A stretch of 64,000 bases of DNA from Rubrobacter tropicus (GTDB taxonomy: Bacteria > Actinomycetota > Rubrobacteria > Rubrobacterales > Rubrobacteraceae): positions 62,001 through 126,000 of the forward strand of contig NZ_CP045120.1 of the NCBI RefSeq assembly GCF_011492945.1, written 5' to 3'. This document shows positions 31,580 through 39,615 of the stretch, piece by piece. Positions within the stretch are counted from its first letter, which is position 1; every line of letters starts with the position of its first letter. The translations under genes and the position numbers were made by a program. Below the pieces are notes generated by a model, which worked only from the letters and a program-made list of their open reading frames with translations, did no database searches and was not told the origin of the DNA.

Positions 31580-32152
31580 ATGACGGAAGCCGTGAGGAAG
31601 CAGAAGGTGCTGTTCCTGTGCACGCAGAACTCGGCGAGGAGCCAGATGGCCGAGGGGTTCTTGAGGCACCTCGCCGGGGACCGATTCGAGGCGTACAGCG
31701 CCGGCCTCGACCCAACCGACGAGATACACCCCTGCGCCATGGAGGCCATGAGGGAGGTCGGCATCGACATCTCCGGTCAATCCCCCAAGGGCCTCAAGGA
31801 GTACATGGGTAGGCAGGCCTTCAACTACCTCATCATCGTGTGCGCCCGCGCCGAGGAGCGGTGCCCCAAGACGTTCCCCGGGGTGGGCACGACCTTCTCC
31901 TGGATCTTCGAGGACCCCCGCCGCGACGAGGACCTCCCCTACGACTCGACGCTGGAGAGGTTCCGCGCCGTTAGGGACCAGATAGAGCTCAGGATGAGGG
32001 GGTGGCTGGAGCAGCCCGAGCGCGAGCTCGAGATACTGCGCGAAGAACGCGAGAGGGAACGGCGGGAGCGCCTGGAGGCCGAGGCGCTCGAGACCGGACG
32101 GGAGACGACGCCCGCCGGCGGCCCCGAACACGATCCCTTCCGCCGCGCCTGA
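31580..32152 (+). CDS. arsC: Arsenate reductase-like phosphatase (2), extended
   Basis: A 190-residue paralogue: LFLCTQNSARSQMAEGF, YSAGLDPTDEIHPCAMEAM, and IVCARAEERCPKTFPG with the redox Cys pair. It differs from arsC1 by an extra Cys (HPCAM), an insert and an Arg/Glu-rich charged tail of about 45 residues that is probably coiled coil. The subtype with HPxA is often next to aquaporin genes. It starts behind a GAAGGAGG site. The two enzymes may use different reductants. Confidence 0.92.
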   Translation: MTEAVRKQKVLFLCTQNSARSQMAEGFLRHLAGDRFEAYSAGLDPTDEIHPCAMEAMREVGIDISGQSPKGLKEYMGRQAFNYLIIVCARAEERCPKTFPGVGTTFSWIFEDPRRDEDLPYDSTLERFRAVRDQIELRMRGWLEQPERELEILREERERERRERLEAEALETGRETTPAGGPEHDPFRRA

Positions 32153-32177
32153 GGGCCCGGACGCCGCGGTCGACGGA

Positions 32178-32837
32178 TTGAGGCGCCTGGCCGCGGAGTT
32201 CCTCGGCACCTTCCTGCTCGTCTTCGCCGGACCCGGCGCGGTCGTCGTGAACGGGGTCTCGGGCGGGGGCGTGGGCTCGCTCGGCATCGGGCTTTCTTTC
32301 GGGCTGGCGGTCATGGCCGCGATCTACGCCGTGGGCCACCTCTCGGGCGCCCACATAAACCCGGCCGTCACCGTGGCCTTCGCCCTGACGCGCCACTTCC
32401 CCTGGGCGCTGGTGCCGGGATACGTCGTCGCGCAGCTCGCGGGGGCCTGCGCGGCCAGCGCGACGCACCTGGTCCTGTTCGGCGACGTCGCGGACCTCGG
32501 CGCCACCGTCCCCTCCGGTTCGCCCTGGCAGGCCCTCGGCCTGGAGGTCGTCCTGACGCTGTTCCTGATGTTCGTCGTGTCGGCCGTCGCCACGGACGTG
32601 CGCGCCGTGGGGCAGGCCGCCGCGATAGCCATAGGCGGCTACGTGGCCCTCGCGGCCACCTTCGCCGGACCGGTCGCCGGAGCCTCGATGAACCCGGCCC
32701 GCTCCTTCGGACCCGCGCTCCTCTCCGGGACGTGGACCGCCCACTGGGCCTACTGGGCGGGCCCGGTCGCGGGCGCCGCCCTCGGCGCCCTGCTCTACCG
32801 CTCCGTGCGGGCCGCGGAGCCGCCGAAAGCGGGCTGA
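32178..32837 (+). CDS. aqpS: Aquaporin/glycerol facilitator, AqpS-like arsenite channel
   Basis: A six-helix MIP channel of 219 residues with both NPA boxes: HLSGAHINPAVTVAFA (first) and ASMNPARSFGPAL (second). In other ars operons an aquaporin replaces an arsenite pump, letting As(III) made by ArsC leave down its gradient. The TTG at 32178 is the only good start for MRRLAAEFLGTF; it is 25 bp after arsC2. No ArsB or Acr3 gene accompanies it. Its stop is followed within six bases by tnpA. Confidence 0.9.
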   Translation: MRRLAAEFLGTFLLVFAGPGAVVVNGVSGGGVGSLGIGLSFGLAVMAAIYAVGHLSGAHINPAVTVAFALTRHFPWALVPGYVVAQLAGACAASATHLVLFGDVADLGATVPSGSPWQALGLEVVLTLFLMFVVSAVATDVRAVGQAAAIAIGGYVALAATFAGPVAGASMNPARSFGPALLSGTWTAHWAYWAGPVAGAALGALLYRSVRAAEPPKAG

Positions 32838-32842
32838 CCCCC

Positions 32843-35800
32843 ATGCCCGTCCGCCTCCTGACGGACGCCCAGAGGGACAGGCTGGCCGCCTTCCCGCGGG
32901 AGGTGCCGGTCGAGGACCCCCACGCCCACTTCACCCTCACCGGGCGCGACCGGGCGGCCGTCCCTGAGAGGAGCGCCCCGGCAATCCGTCTCGGGTTCGC
33001 CCTGTCTTTGTGCGCCGTGAGGTACCTCGGCTTCTGCCCGGAGAACCTTGCTTCTTGGCCCGAGGACGTCGCGTGGTACGTCTCCCAACAGCTCGGCCTC
33101 GCGCCGGGGGCGCTCGCCGGCTACCCCGAGGGGGGACATACGAGGGCGGGGCACCTGAGGAGGATCCACGCCCACCTCGGCTACCGCCGTCCGACCCCCG
33201 CGGACCTGCGCGAGCTGTTCGGGTGGCTCGTCCGGAGGGCGCTCGAGCACGACGATCCCGCCCTGCTGGTGCGGCTGGCCGCCGAGAAGCTCAAGGCGGA
33301 AAAGGTGGCGAGGCCCGGCGTGAGCCGGCTGGAGATGATGGTCGCGGCGGCCAGGGGGCGCACCGACGAGCTGATCCACCGCGCCCTCTCCCCGGTGCTG
33401 ACGGAAGGCCTCAGGACCCGGCTAGACGGCTTGCTGGAGGTCGACCCGTCGCTCTCCCCGGCCCGAACCAGGCACGCCTGGCTCAAGGAGGGCGCCACCT
33501 CCAACACCCCGAGGGCGATCGCCGGACAGCTCGAGAAGCTCGCGTTCCTGCGGGACCTCGGGGCCGACGGCTTCGACGTCTCCGGTGTGAACCCGAACCG
33601 CCTGCGGTTCCTCGCGGGACTGGGGCGCCGCCACACCAACCAGGCCCTGGGGCGCCTGGCCCCCGAGCGCCGCCACCCGATGCTGGCGGCGTTCCTCTCG
33701 GAGGCCCACGCGGGGATCACGGACGAGACCGTGGACCTCTTCGACGCCTGCCTGGGCCACGCCGACGCGAGGGCCAGACGGGAGCTCGACGAGTTCCGTA
33801 AGGGCTCCGCCCGCGCCACCAACGAGAAGGTGGCGCTCTTCCGCGAACTCGCCCTGGTCCTGCTCGACCCCACGGTAGAAGACTCGGCGGTCAGGTCCGC
33901 CGTGCACGAGAAGGTGGGGGCGCCCGAAGACCTGCTGGACCTGGTCGAGGAGGCCGAGAGGCTGATGCGTCCGCCCGACGACAACCACCTGGACTTCTTC
34001 GCCGCCCGCTACCCCTACGTCCGCCGCTTCGCCCCGGCGTTCCTCTCCGCGTTCTCGTTCCGCTCGGGCCGCCCGGACGACCCGCTCTCGGCGGCCATCG
34101 AACGACTGCGCGAACTCGACGACGGGGGCAGGAGGTCGGTGCCCGACGGCGCACCCTTGGGCTTCGTTCCGGCCAGGTGGGGCCCGCACGTCGTGGGCGA
34201 GGATGGAAAGATAGACCGCCGCCACTGGGAGCTGTGCCTGCTCTGGCAGCTCCGCGGCGCCCTCCGCTCGGGCGACGTGTGGGTCGAGGGCGCGAGGCGC
34301 CACGCCGACCCCCAGGGCTTCCTCGCGCCGAAGAATCGCTGGCCGGACCTGCGCGGCGAGGTGAGCCTCCAGACGGGCACCTCCCCCGACGGCGCCGCGC
34401 ACCTCGACGTCTGCCGGGAGGAGCTGGGTGCGGTCGTGGGCCGCCTCCGCCTGGCCGCCTCCCGCGGCGCGACGGTGAAGGTGCAGGCGGGCAGGATCCT
34501 CTTCGATAGGGATCCCGCGGAGGTCATCCCCGAGAGCGTCGAGGACCTCGGGCGCGAGATCGCGGGCAGGCTCCCGAAGGTCGAGCTGACCGACCTCCTG
34601 GTCGATGTGGACCGGTGGTGCGGTTTTTCCCGCTTCTTCACCCACGCCGGCGGCTCCGAGCCCAGGTCTGCGGACCTGCGCGTCCACCTCTACGCCTCGA
34701 TCCTCGCGCAGGCGACCAACATAGGGCCCGTGAGGATGGCCGAGCTCTCGGACCTCTCCTACCGCAAGCTCGCCTGGGCCTCGACCTGGTACCTCAGGGA
34801 AGACACCCTCAAGGACGCCGTGGCGGCCATCGTCAACTTCCACCACGCCCTCCCCCTGAGCGGAAGCTGGGGCGACGGGACACTCTCCTCCTCCGACGGC
34901 CAGCGCCTCGCGGTGGACGTCGAGGCCCGCAACGCCAGGGCCATCCCGCGCTACTTCGGCCGCGGGAGGGGCGTCACCCACTACTCCTGGACCAGCGAGC
35001 AGTATTCGCAGTACGGGACGAAGGTGGGCCCCTCCACGGTCCGGGACGCCACCCACGTCCTCGACGGGATCCTCGGCAACGAGACCGACCTGCCCATATC
35101 GGAGCACACGGTGGACACCCACGGCTTCACCGAAATCGTCTTCGCGCTCTTCGCGGCTTTGGGCTTGCGCTTCTCGCCGCGCATCCGCGACCTCTCCGAC
35201 CAGATGCTCTACCGGATGGAGGGCGTGGGAAGCGGGGACGGGCCGCGCACGGAGGCCTTCGCCAAAGACCTGCTGCGGGGCAAGATAAACGAGAAGCTCA
35301 TCCTCCGCCGCTGGGACGACATCCTGCGCGTGGTCGGGTCCCTGAAGCTCGGGTGGACGCCTGCCTCACTGCTCGTAAGCCGCCTGCAGGCCAAACCCCG
35401 CAAGAGCGGCCTGGCCAGGGCCATCCAGGAGTACGGCCGCCTCCAGAAGACGCTGTTCATCCTGCGCTACGCCGAGGACCTCGACCTGAGGCGCCGCGTA
35501 GGCCGCCAGCTCAACAAGGGCGAGGAGCTGGGCGCCTTGAAGGACTTCCTGTTCTTCGCCAACGACGGCAACATACGCAAGCACCAGCCCGAAGAGCAGA
35601 CCGACCAGGCCCTGTGCCTCTCCCTGCTCGTGGACGCCGTCATACTCTGGAACACCGTCCACTACCAGGAAGCCCTGGACGCGATCAGGGCGGAAGGGTA
35701 CCCGGTCAACGACGAGGATCTGGCCCACCTCTCGCCGAGGCGCTACGCGCGCATAAACCCCTACGGAAGATACCGCTTCGACCTCGGCGGAGACCCCGCT

Positions 35801-35857
35801 GAGGTCCCGGGCGGGGAACCGGAAGAAGCCGAGCCCCGCCTGCCGGGGACGTTCTGA
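32843..35857 (+). CDS. tnpA: Tn3-family transposase
   Basis: A 1004-residue DDE transposase of full family length. The N-terminus has LTDAQRDRLAAFP. The C-terminal catalytic part includes ADLRVHLYASILAQATNIG, RYFGRGRGVTHYSWTSEQYSQYGTKV, DGILGNETDLPISEHTVDTHGFTEIVFAL (DDE region) and NTVHYQEALDAIRAEGYPV. I chose ATG 32843, six bases after the aquaporin stop, because upstream in-frame codons lie inside that gene. No disruption is visible, so the element may still be mobile. Confidence 0.96.
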   Translation: MPVRLLTDAQRDRLAAFPREVPVEDPHAHFTLTGRDRAAVPERSAPAIRLGFALSLCAVRYLGFCPENLASWPEDVAWYVSQQLGLAPGALAGYPEGGHTRAGHLRRIHAHLGYRRPTPADLRELFGWLVRRALEHDDPALLVRLAAEKLKAEKVARPGVSRLEMMVAAARGRTDELIHRALSPVLTEGLRTRLDGLLEVDPSLSPARTRHAWLKEGATSNTPRAIAGQLEKLAFLRDLGADGFDVSGVNPNRLRFLAGLGRRHTNQALGRLAPERRHPMLAAFLSEAHAGITDETVDLFDACLGHADARARRELDEFRKGSARATNEKVALFRELALVLLDPTVEDSAVRSAVHEKVGAPEDLLDLVEEAERLMRPPDDNHLDFFAARYPYVRRFAPAFLSAFSFRSGRPDDPLSAAIERLRELDDGGRRSVPDGAPLGFVPARWGPHVVGEDGKIDRRHWELCLLWQLRGALRSGDVWVEGARRHADPQGFLAPKNRWPDLRGEVSLQTGTSPDGAAHLDVCREELGAVVGRLRLAASRGATVKVQAGRILFDRDPAEVIPESVEDLGREIAGRLPKVELTDLLVDVDRWCGFSRFFTHAGGSEPRSADLRVHLYASILAQATNIGPVRMAELSDLSYRKLAWASTWYLREDTLKDAVAAIVNFHHALPLSGSWGDGTLSSSDGQRLAVDVEARNARAIPRYFGRGRGVTHYSWTSEQYSQYGTKVGPSTVRDATHVLDGILGNETDLPISEHTVDTHGFTEIVFALFAALGLRFSPRIRDLSDQMLYRMEGVGSGDGPRTEAFAKDLLRGKINEKLILRRWDDILRVVGSLKLGWTPASLLVSRLQAKPRKSGLARAIQEYGRLQKTLFILRYAEDLDLRRRVGRQLNKGEELGALKDFLFFANDGNIRKHQPEEQTDQALCLSLLVDAVILWNTVHYQEALDAIRAEGYPVNDEDLAHLSPRRYARINPYGRYRFDLGGDPAEVPGGEPEEAEPRLPGTF

Positions 35858-35900
35858 CCGGGGATCGCGGGCGCCGGGCGGGAGATCGCCGTTTCCATGT

Positions 35901-35949
35901 TAAGAAAAAAGAAGGTCCGCCGTTTCGGTTCCGCTGCTATCCCTGTACC
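35901..35949 (-). repeat. Right terminal inverted repeat of the Tn3-family element
   Basis: Bases 35901-35931 are an exact reverse complement of 21455-21485; the outer part is imperfect. It lies 43 bp after the tnpA stop. The region from 35950 to 36175 that follows carries no supported gene. Confidence 0.9.
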
Positions 35950-36175
35950 GGTGAGGCCGGGCGGGGTCTCACACCCGTAGCGGTGTGCCGGGGGTACAGC
36001 CACCAAGGGGTAAGCGCATGATTTGAGGAGGATCGTCCGTTAACGACCGCCACGCCCGTCCGCCATCCGGGTTGCCGGCGCGCCTCCCCTCCGTGGTCGG
36101 GGACCGGGCGAAGCCGCGGACGGCAGCTGCGATGGCCGGCCCCGTCCGCCACGCGCTTCCCGCCGCCGGCCGCGG

Positions 36176-36934
36176 TCACTTCATGTTGGCCTTCAGGGCG
36201 TCGGCGAGCTGGTGGACGGGCTCGAGCTTCCCGGGGTTCTCAAGGTCCATGAAGCGGACGAACTCCTCTTCGGTGGCGAAGTTCATCTTGGGATTGCCCT
36301 TCTTCTCCTCGCCCAACGTGGAGTGGGCGCGGCCCTCGTAGTCGTGGCCGGGCCAGACCTCCAGCCCATCAGGGAGGCTCCTGTAGGTGTGGTACAGGGT
36401 GTGGTACTGCCTGGTGGAGTTGCCGTTCGGCAGGTCCGTGCGCCCGCAGGAACCGATCAGTAGCCCGTCCGCCGTGAGGATCCTGCCTGGCAGCAGCACC
36501 GACACGAGATCCTTGGCGTGCCCCGGTGTGTGCAAAAACTTTATGGGCAGCCCGCCCAGGTGCAGCCGGTCGCCGTCCTCAAGACGGACGTCCACGCCGC
36601 CGGCCGGGGCCTTCTCGTGCATCACCACCTTCGCCACCGTCCTCTTCTTAAGCTCCGCCGCGCCCGAGAGGTGGTCGGCGTGGGTGTGGGTGTCAATGAC
36701 GTAGGCGGGCTTCATGCCGTGGCGGAAGACCGCGTCGAGCATGGGCTCGACCATCTCGATCTCGGGGTCCACGAGCGCGGCGAGCCCCGTCTCCGGGTCG
36801 GCTACCAGGTAGCCCAGGCAGCCCCGGGGCACGCGGAACTGCTCGAAAACGTAGCCGGCGTGCTCGTTCCTGGCGTCCGCAACGGCGCCTTCATCGGCGG
36901 TCCTTCTCTCCTCATGTGCGGTTTTTTCGGTCAT
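36176..36934 (-). CDS. ETHE1-like metallo-beta-lactamase, putative persulfide dioxygenase
   Basis: A 252-residue MBL-fold enzyme. The metal motif reads IDTHTHADHLSGAAEL, with HTPGHAKDLVSVLL, LTADGLLIGSCGRTDLPNG and WPGHDYEGRAHSTLG, all typical of sulfur dioxygenases (ETHE1/PDO) that oxidise persulfide to sulfite with a mononuclear iron. The N-terminal 35 residues are extra. The ATG at 36934 follows AGAGGAG. It is the last gene of a leftward operon with a sulfite exporter and phosphatase, which fits persulfide detoxification. Confidence 0.88.
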   Translation of the reverse strand: MTEKTAHEERRTADEGAVADARNEHAGYVFEQFRVPRGCLGYLVADPETGLAALVDPEIEMVEPMLDAVFRHGMKPAYVIDTHTHADHLSGAAELKKRTVAKVVMHEKAPAGGVDVRLEDGDRLHLGGLPIKFLHTPGHAKDLVSVLLPGRILTADGLLIGSCGRTDLPNGNSTRQYHTLYHTYRSLPDGLEVWPGHDYEGRAHSTLGEEKKGNPKMNFATEEEFVRFMDLENPGKLEPVHQLADALKANMK

Positions 36935-36975
36935 TGCATTGCTCTCCTCTCTCGTTTGCGACGCAGCGCGTCGGT

Positions 36976-37767
36976 CTACTTCAACGCGGTCAAGACGTTC
37001 TCGCCGAGAACGAACAGGCCCATCGCGATCAGGAAAACCGCGAAGTACCTCTTCAGCCTGTCTTGGGGGACGAACCGCACGACCCGGGTACCCGCCACGA
37101 TGCCCGCCAGGGCCGCGGCGGTGAAGGAGGAGAGGTAGGCCCACGGCACCTCCACCTGTCCCGCGTATCCCGCAAACCCGGCCGCAGACTTCGCGGTTAT
37201 GATGAGCAGCGAGGTCCCCACGGCCTGCTTCATCGGCACCCCGGCCAGGAGCACGAGGGCGGGGATTATCAGGAATCCTCCTCCCACCCCGACGAGCCCC
37301 GTGACGACCCCGACCGCGACCCCCTCGGCGGCTATCCAGGCCGTCGGCCTCGCGCCGAGCCTTGGCCCCCCACCATCCCCCTCGAGGCCGGCCTCTTCCG
37401 CAGCCCTCCCCCCGCGCAGCATGAAGAGGGCGGCGACGAGCATCACCGCCGCGAAGAGGGCGAGCTGGGCGGTCTCTCCGAAAAAAACCGACAGGCGCGC
37501 CCCGGCGTAGGTGCCGGTCACGGCGAACGGGCCGAACACGAGCGCCACGCGCCAGTTGACGTTGCCCGCGCGCCAGTGGCCCACGGAGCCGAAAAGGCTC
37601 GTTACCCCCACGACGGCGAGACTGTAGGCGACGGCCTCCCTGGCCCCGAACCCCGCGACGTAGACCAGGATCGGCACCGTCAGCACCGAACCTCCTCCCC
37701 CGAGGGTCCCCAATGCCAGGCCCATGAGGGCACCGAGGACGAGGTCGAGCAAACCCACCTCGGTCAT
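36976..37767 (-). CDS. tauE: TauE/SafE-type sulfite exporter
   Basis: A 263-residue protein with about eight helices in two repeats: LGTLGGGGSVLTVPILVYVAG (first) and GLVGVGGGFLIIPALVLLAG (second), the paired Gly-rich signature of TauE/SafE. It probably exports sulfite made by the downstream dioxygenase. The ATG at 37767 is clear. It lies between the phosphatase gene (31 bp) and the dioxygenase gene (41 bp). Confidence 0.92.
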   Translation of the reverse strand: MTEVGLLDLVLGALMGLALGTLGGGGSVLTVPILVYVAGFGAREAVAYSLAVVGVTSLFGSVGHWRAGNVNWRVALVFGPFAVTGTYAGARLSVFFGETAQLALFAAVMLVAALFMLRGGRAAEEAGLEGDGGGPRLGARPTAWIAAEGVAVGVVTGLVGVGGGFLIIPALVLLAGVPMKQAVGTSLLIITAKSAAGFAGYAGQVEVPWAYLSSFTAAALAGIVAGTRVVRFVPQDRLKRYFAVFLIAMGLFVLGENVLTALK

Positions 37768-37798
37768 CCCTCCGGACCCTAACCCCGCCGGACCGCTC

Positions 37799-38269
37799 CT
37801 ACCGTCGGTACGCCGGGCTGTTGCGCTCGACGTAGCCCGCCACCAGCCTCTTGATCTCCGGCTCGCTATCGCAGTCGAAGCCCATCTCGTTCGCCCGCTC
37901 GAAGCACTGCTCGGCGGTCATGCCGCGCTCCACGGCCAGGTTCGCCAGGACCATCGCCCCGGCGCGCCTGCCCGAGGCGCAATGCACCAGCACGGGCTTC
38001 TCCGCCGCGCGGATACGCTCCCCGACGCGCCCGATCAGCGCCCCGTCGGCCGCGGCCATGTCCACAGGCACGTTCTCGTGCAGCATGCCGGACTCCTCGA
38101 CGGCCGTCCCCTCCTCCTCGACGCCCAACACGCCCTCCGGGGTCCCTTCCCGCGGCGTCCTCAGGTCCACAACCGTCCGGTAACCCTCGCCCGCCAGCCG
38201 CCCGACGTCCTCCCGGCCCGGGGCACCGCCCACGGCCACATCGTCGTTCACCCGCATAACTGAAACCAC
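37799..38269 (-). CDS. DUF442/Blh-like dual-specificity phosphatase-fold protein
   Basis: A 156-residue protein with the Cys-based phosphatase P-loop LVHCASGRRAGAM and an N-terminal GAPGREDVGRLAGEGYRTVVDLR, matching the beta-lactamase-hydrolase-like (DUF442) domain. In bigR-type operons this domain is usually fused to the MBL dioxygenase; here they are separate genes on either side of tauE. GTG 38269 is chosen because GGAGG lies five bases upstream; ATG 38257 is the alternative. It is thought to handle sulfur intermediates in rhodanese style. Confidence 0.82.
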   Translation of the reverse strand: MVSVMRVNDDVAVGGAPGREDVGRLAGEGYRTVVDLRTPREGTPEGVLGVEEEGTAVEESGMLHENVPVDMAAADGALIGRVGERIRAAEKPVLVHCASGRRAGAMVLANLAVERGMTAEQCFERANEMGFDCDSEPEIKRLVAGYVERNSPAYRR

Positions 38270-38299
38270 ACTCGCCTCCCTGCTAAACAACACTACATC

Positions 38300-38309
38300 A
38301 CTATATAGT
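38300..38309. promoter_or_regulatory. Putative ArsR-type operator upstream of the phosphatase operon
   Basis: ACTATATAGT is a perfect 10-bp palindrome in an AT-rich stretch between the arsR gene and the phosphatase gene, 31 bp before GTG 38269. It likely forms the core of a promoter/operator for the sulfide operon. Confidence 0.45.
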
Positions 38310-38407
38310 ATTGTAACGATGAAGCCTGTCAAGGTCGGGGGCGGGAAAATTGCCGGTCGAGGGGCGGGCGCGGGCCGGCGGGCCCGCGGCCGTCCGGTCT
38401 TTGAGGC

Positions 38408-38767
38408 TCAGGCGCGCGGGGTACCGGTGGTGGAGAAGCCTTTTAGGTCGGCGGACAGGCGTTCACGGACGGAGCCGCACACCAGGTCGCACAGCTCGTA
38501 GACGGTCTCGTCGGTGATCCGGTAGTAGGAGTGCAGGCCCTGCTTGCGCCGGCCGACCACCCCGGCGTCCAGCAGCACGCCGAGGTGCTTCGAGACGTTG
38601 GCCTGCAACCCCCCGGTTTCCTCGACAAGTTCCGAGACCGTCTTCTCGCCTTCCATGAGGGCCTGCACCAGCCGCAACCTCATCGGTTCCGACAGGGCCT
38701 TGAACATCTCGGCCACCAACCCGAGGGCCCCCTCTGGTAACTGCCTGATCTCGTCTCGATTGCCCAT
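38408..38767 (-). CDS. ArsR-family regulator of the sulfide operon (BigR/SqrR-like role)
   Basis: A 119-residue winged-helix protein: EMFKALSEPMRLRLVQALMEGEK, VSELVEETGGLQANVSKHLGVL (recognition helix) and RRKQGLHSYYRITDETV. It lacks the alpha3 metal Cys pair, but has Cys in YELCDLVCGSV near the C-terminus. In BigR/SqrR two Cys form a polysulfide bridge; whether these two can is unclear. ATG 38767 has GAGGAG 12 bases upstream. It is transcribed in the same direction as, and just before, the sulfide genes. Confidence 0.85.
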   Translation of the reverse strand: MGNRDEIRQLPEGALGLVAEMFKALSEPMRLRLVQALMEGEKTVSELVEETGGLQANVSKHLGVLLDAGVVGRRKQGLHSYYRITDETVYELCDLVCGSVRERLSADLKGFSTTGTPRA

Positions 38768-38801
38768 CTCGCCGTTACACTCCTCGCAGAGTCTCAATAC
38801 C

Positions 38802-38832
38802 GTATGAAAGTATAGCAATACAATAGTCATAC
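38802..38832. promoter_or_regulatory. Putative operator upstream of the sulfide-operon arsR
   Basis: GTATG (38802-38806) and CATAC (38828-38832) are inverted around GTAT-AGCA-ATAC (38810-38821), itself a small palindrome, 35-65 bp before the arsR start. It is AT-rich compared with the flanks and is probably an autoregulatory site. Confidence 0.4.
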
Positions 38833-39120
38833 GCGGGCGATATCGTGTCACCGGCCGGTCTCGGGAAGATCTTACGCTGACGGACGGAGGCCCCGAACCG
38901 CGCTCCCCCGTAGCGCCGGTTCGGCGCCGTCGGCGGCGCGTCGCGGCTGGCGTGGCGAGGTGGCCCGACCGGATGGGACCGCCAGAACCGTCGGGCTGAC
39001 GCCCTCTCGGCCCTATTCCTCCTTCGCCACGAAAGGGCCGTCCAACAGTGGTCCCAGACCCCGCCGGAGTAGCCGTTGACGCGCCGCCGACGACGGTGTA
39101 GCATCCGTCGTACAGTACAT
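38833..39120. other. Intergenic region between divergent regulators
   Basis: No gene or RNA is supported between the leftward arsR and the rightward cadC-like gene. The part near each regulator should hold their divergent promoters. Confidence 0.4.
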
Positions 39121-39144
39121 TTCTATGTTCGTTCAATAATAGAA
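39121..39144. promoter_or_regulatory. Inverted repeat operator of the CadC-like regulator
   Basis: TTCTAT (39121-39126) and ATAGAA (39139-39144) form an inverted repeat with 12-bp spacing, 16 bp before GTG 39161. SmtB/ArsR-family sensors bind AT-rich repeats of this size, so it is the likely site controlling the metal operon. Confidence 0.55.
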
Positions 39145-39160
39145 AAGTAGGAGAAAACGC

Positions 39161-39586
39161 GTGATCGAGGACAGCGACATGAAGGTGGAGAAGGTTCCGA
39201 GCCGGGTCGCGGGCGCGGGCGTCTGCGAGGTGGACCTGATCCACCCGGACGCGGTGGGGCGCGTGTTGGACGCGCTGCCCGATACGGGGACGATGCAGCG
39301 CGTAGCCGCGGTCTTCAGCGTCCTCTCCGACCCGACCCGGGCGCGCATCGTCTACGCCCTCTCGCTCGAGGAGCTGTGCGTGTGCGACGTGGCGGCGGTC
39401 GCGGGGCTCTCGATAAGCGCGGCCAGCCACCAGCTCAAGAGGCTCAGGGACCGGGGCGTCGTGGGCTACCGCAAGGAGGGACGCCTCGCCTACTACCGCC
39501 TCGCCGACGAGCACGTCCGCGGTCTGGTTGAAGAGGGCGTGGGCAGGGTCCGCGGGGGGCGCGAGGCCGTCCCCGTCGCCGGTTGA
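39161..39586 (+). CDS. cadC: CadC/SmtB-type metal-sensing ArsR repressor
   Basis: A 141-residue repressor. Extended N-terminus with CEVDLIHPDAVGRVLDALPD as in CadC proteins, then AAVFSVLSDPTRARIVYALSLEELCVCDVAAVAG, with the ELCVCD alpha3 ligand pair, and LSISAASHQLKRLRDRG (recognition helix). The N-terminal Cys plus ELCVC gives the Cys-rich Cd/Pb/Zn site of CadC. GTG 39161 is used; ATG 39179 is possible. It sits 29 bases before the P1B ATPase it presumably controls. Confidence 0.93.
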   Translation: MIEDSDMKVEKVPSRVAGAGVCEVDLIHPDAVGRVLDALPDTGTMQRVAAVFSVLSDPTRARIVYALSLEELCVCDVAAVAGLSISAASHQLKRLRDRGVVGYRKEGRLAYYRLADEHVRGLVEEGVGRVRGGREAVPVAG

Positions 39587-39615
39587 CCGCAGGAGACGGA
39601 AGGAACGCGTAGACC

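Larger units (their letters stand above)
21437..35949. mobile_element. Tn3-family transposon carrying arsenic resistance (about 14.5 kb)
   Basis: Inverted repeats bound the element, with a TnpA of 1004 residues next to the right repeat and a serine resolvase next to the left one, the classic Tn3 layout. Passengers, left to right: hepT/mntA toxin-antitoxin, tetR with a PEP-utilising enzyme, a membrane protein, arsR1, a ParB-like gene, arsP, arsM, arsR2, a metallophosphoesterase, arsC1, arsC2 and an aquaporin. The bases next to the ends (TTTTT left, GGTGA right) do not form the usual 5-bp target duplication, so a later rearrangement or a composite history is likely. The broken BNR gene abuts the left side. 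Confidence 0.85.

Noticed and set aside
35950-36175. Second half of the BNR gene right of the transposon
   Set aside because: Translations of this stretch show no Asp-box repeats or propeller motifs; nothing there matches the left remnant.
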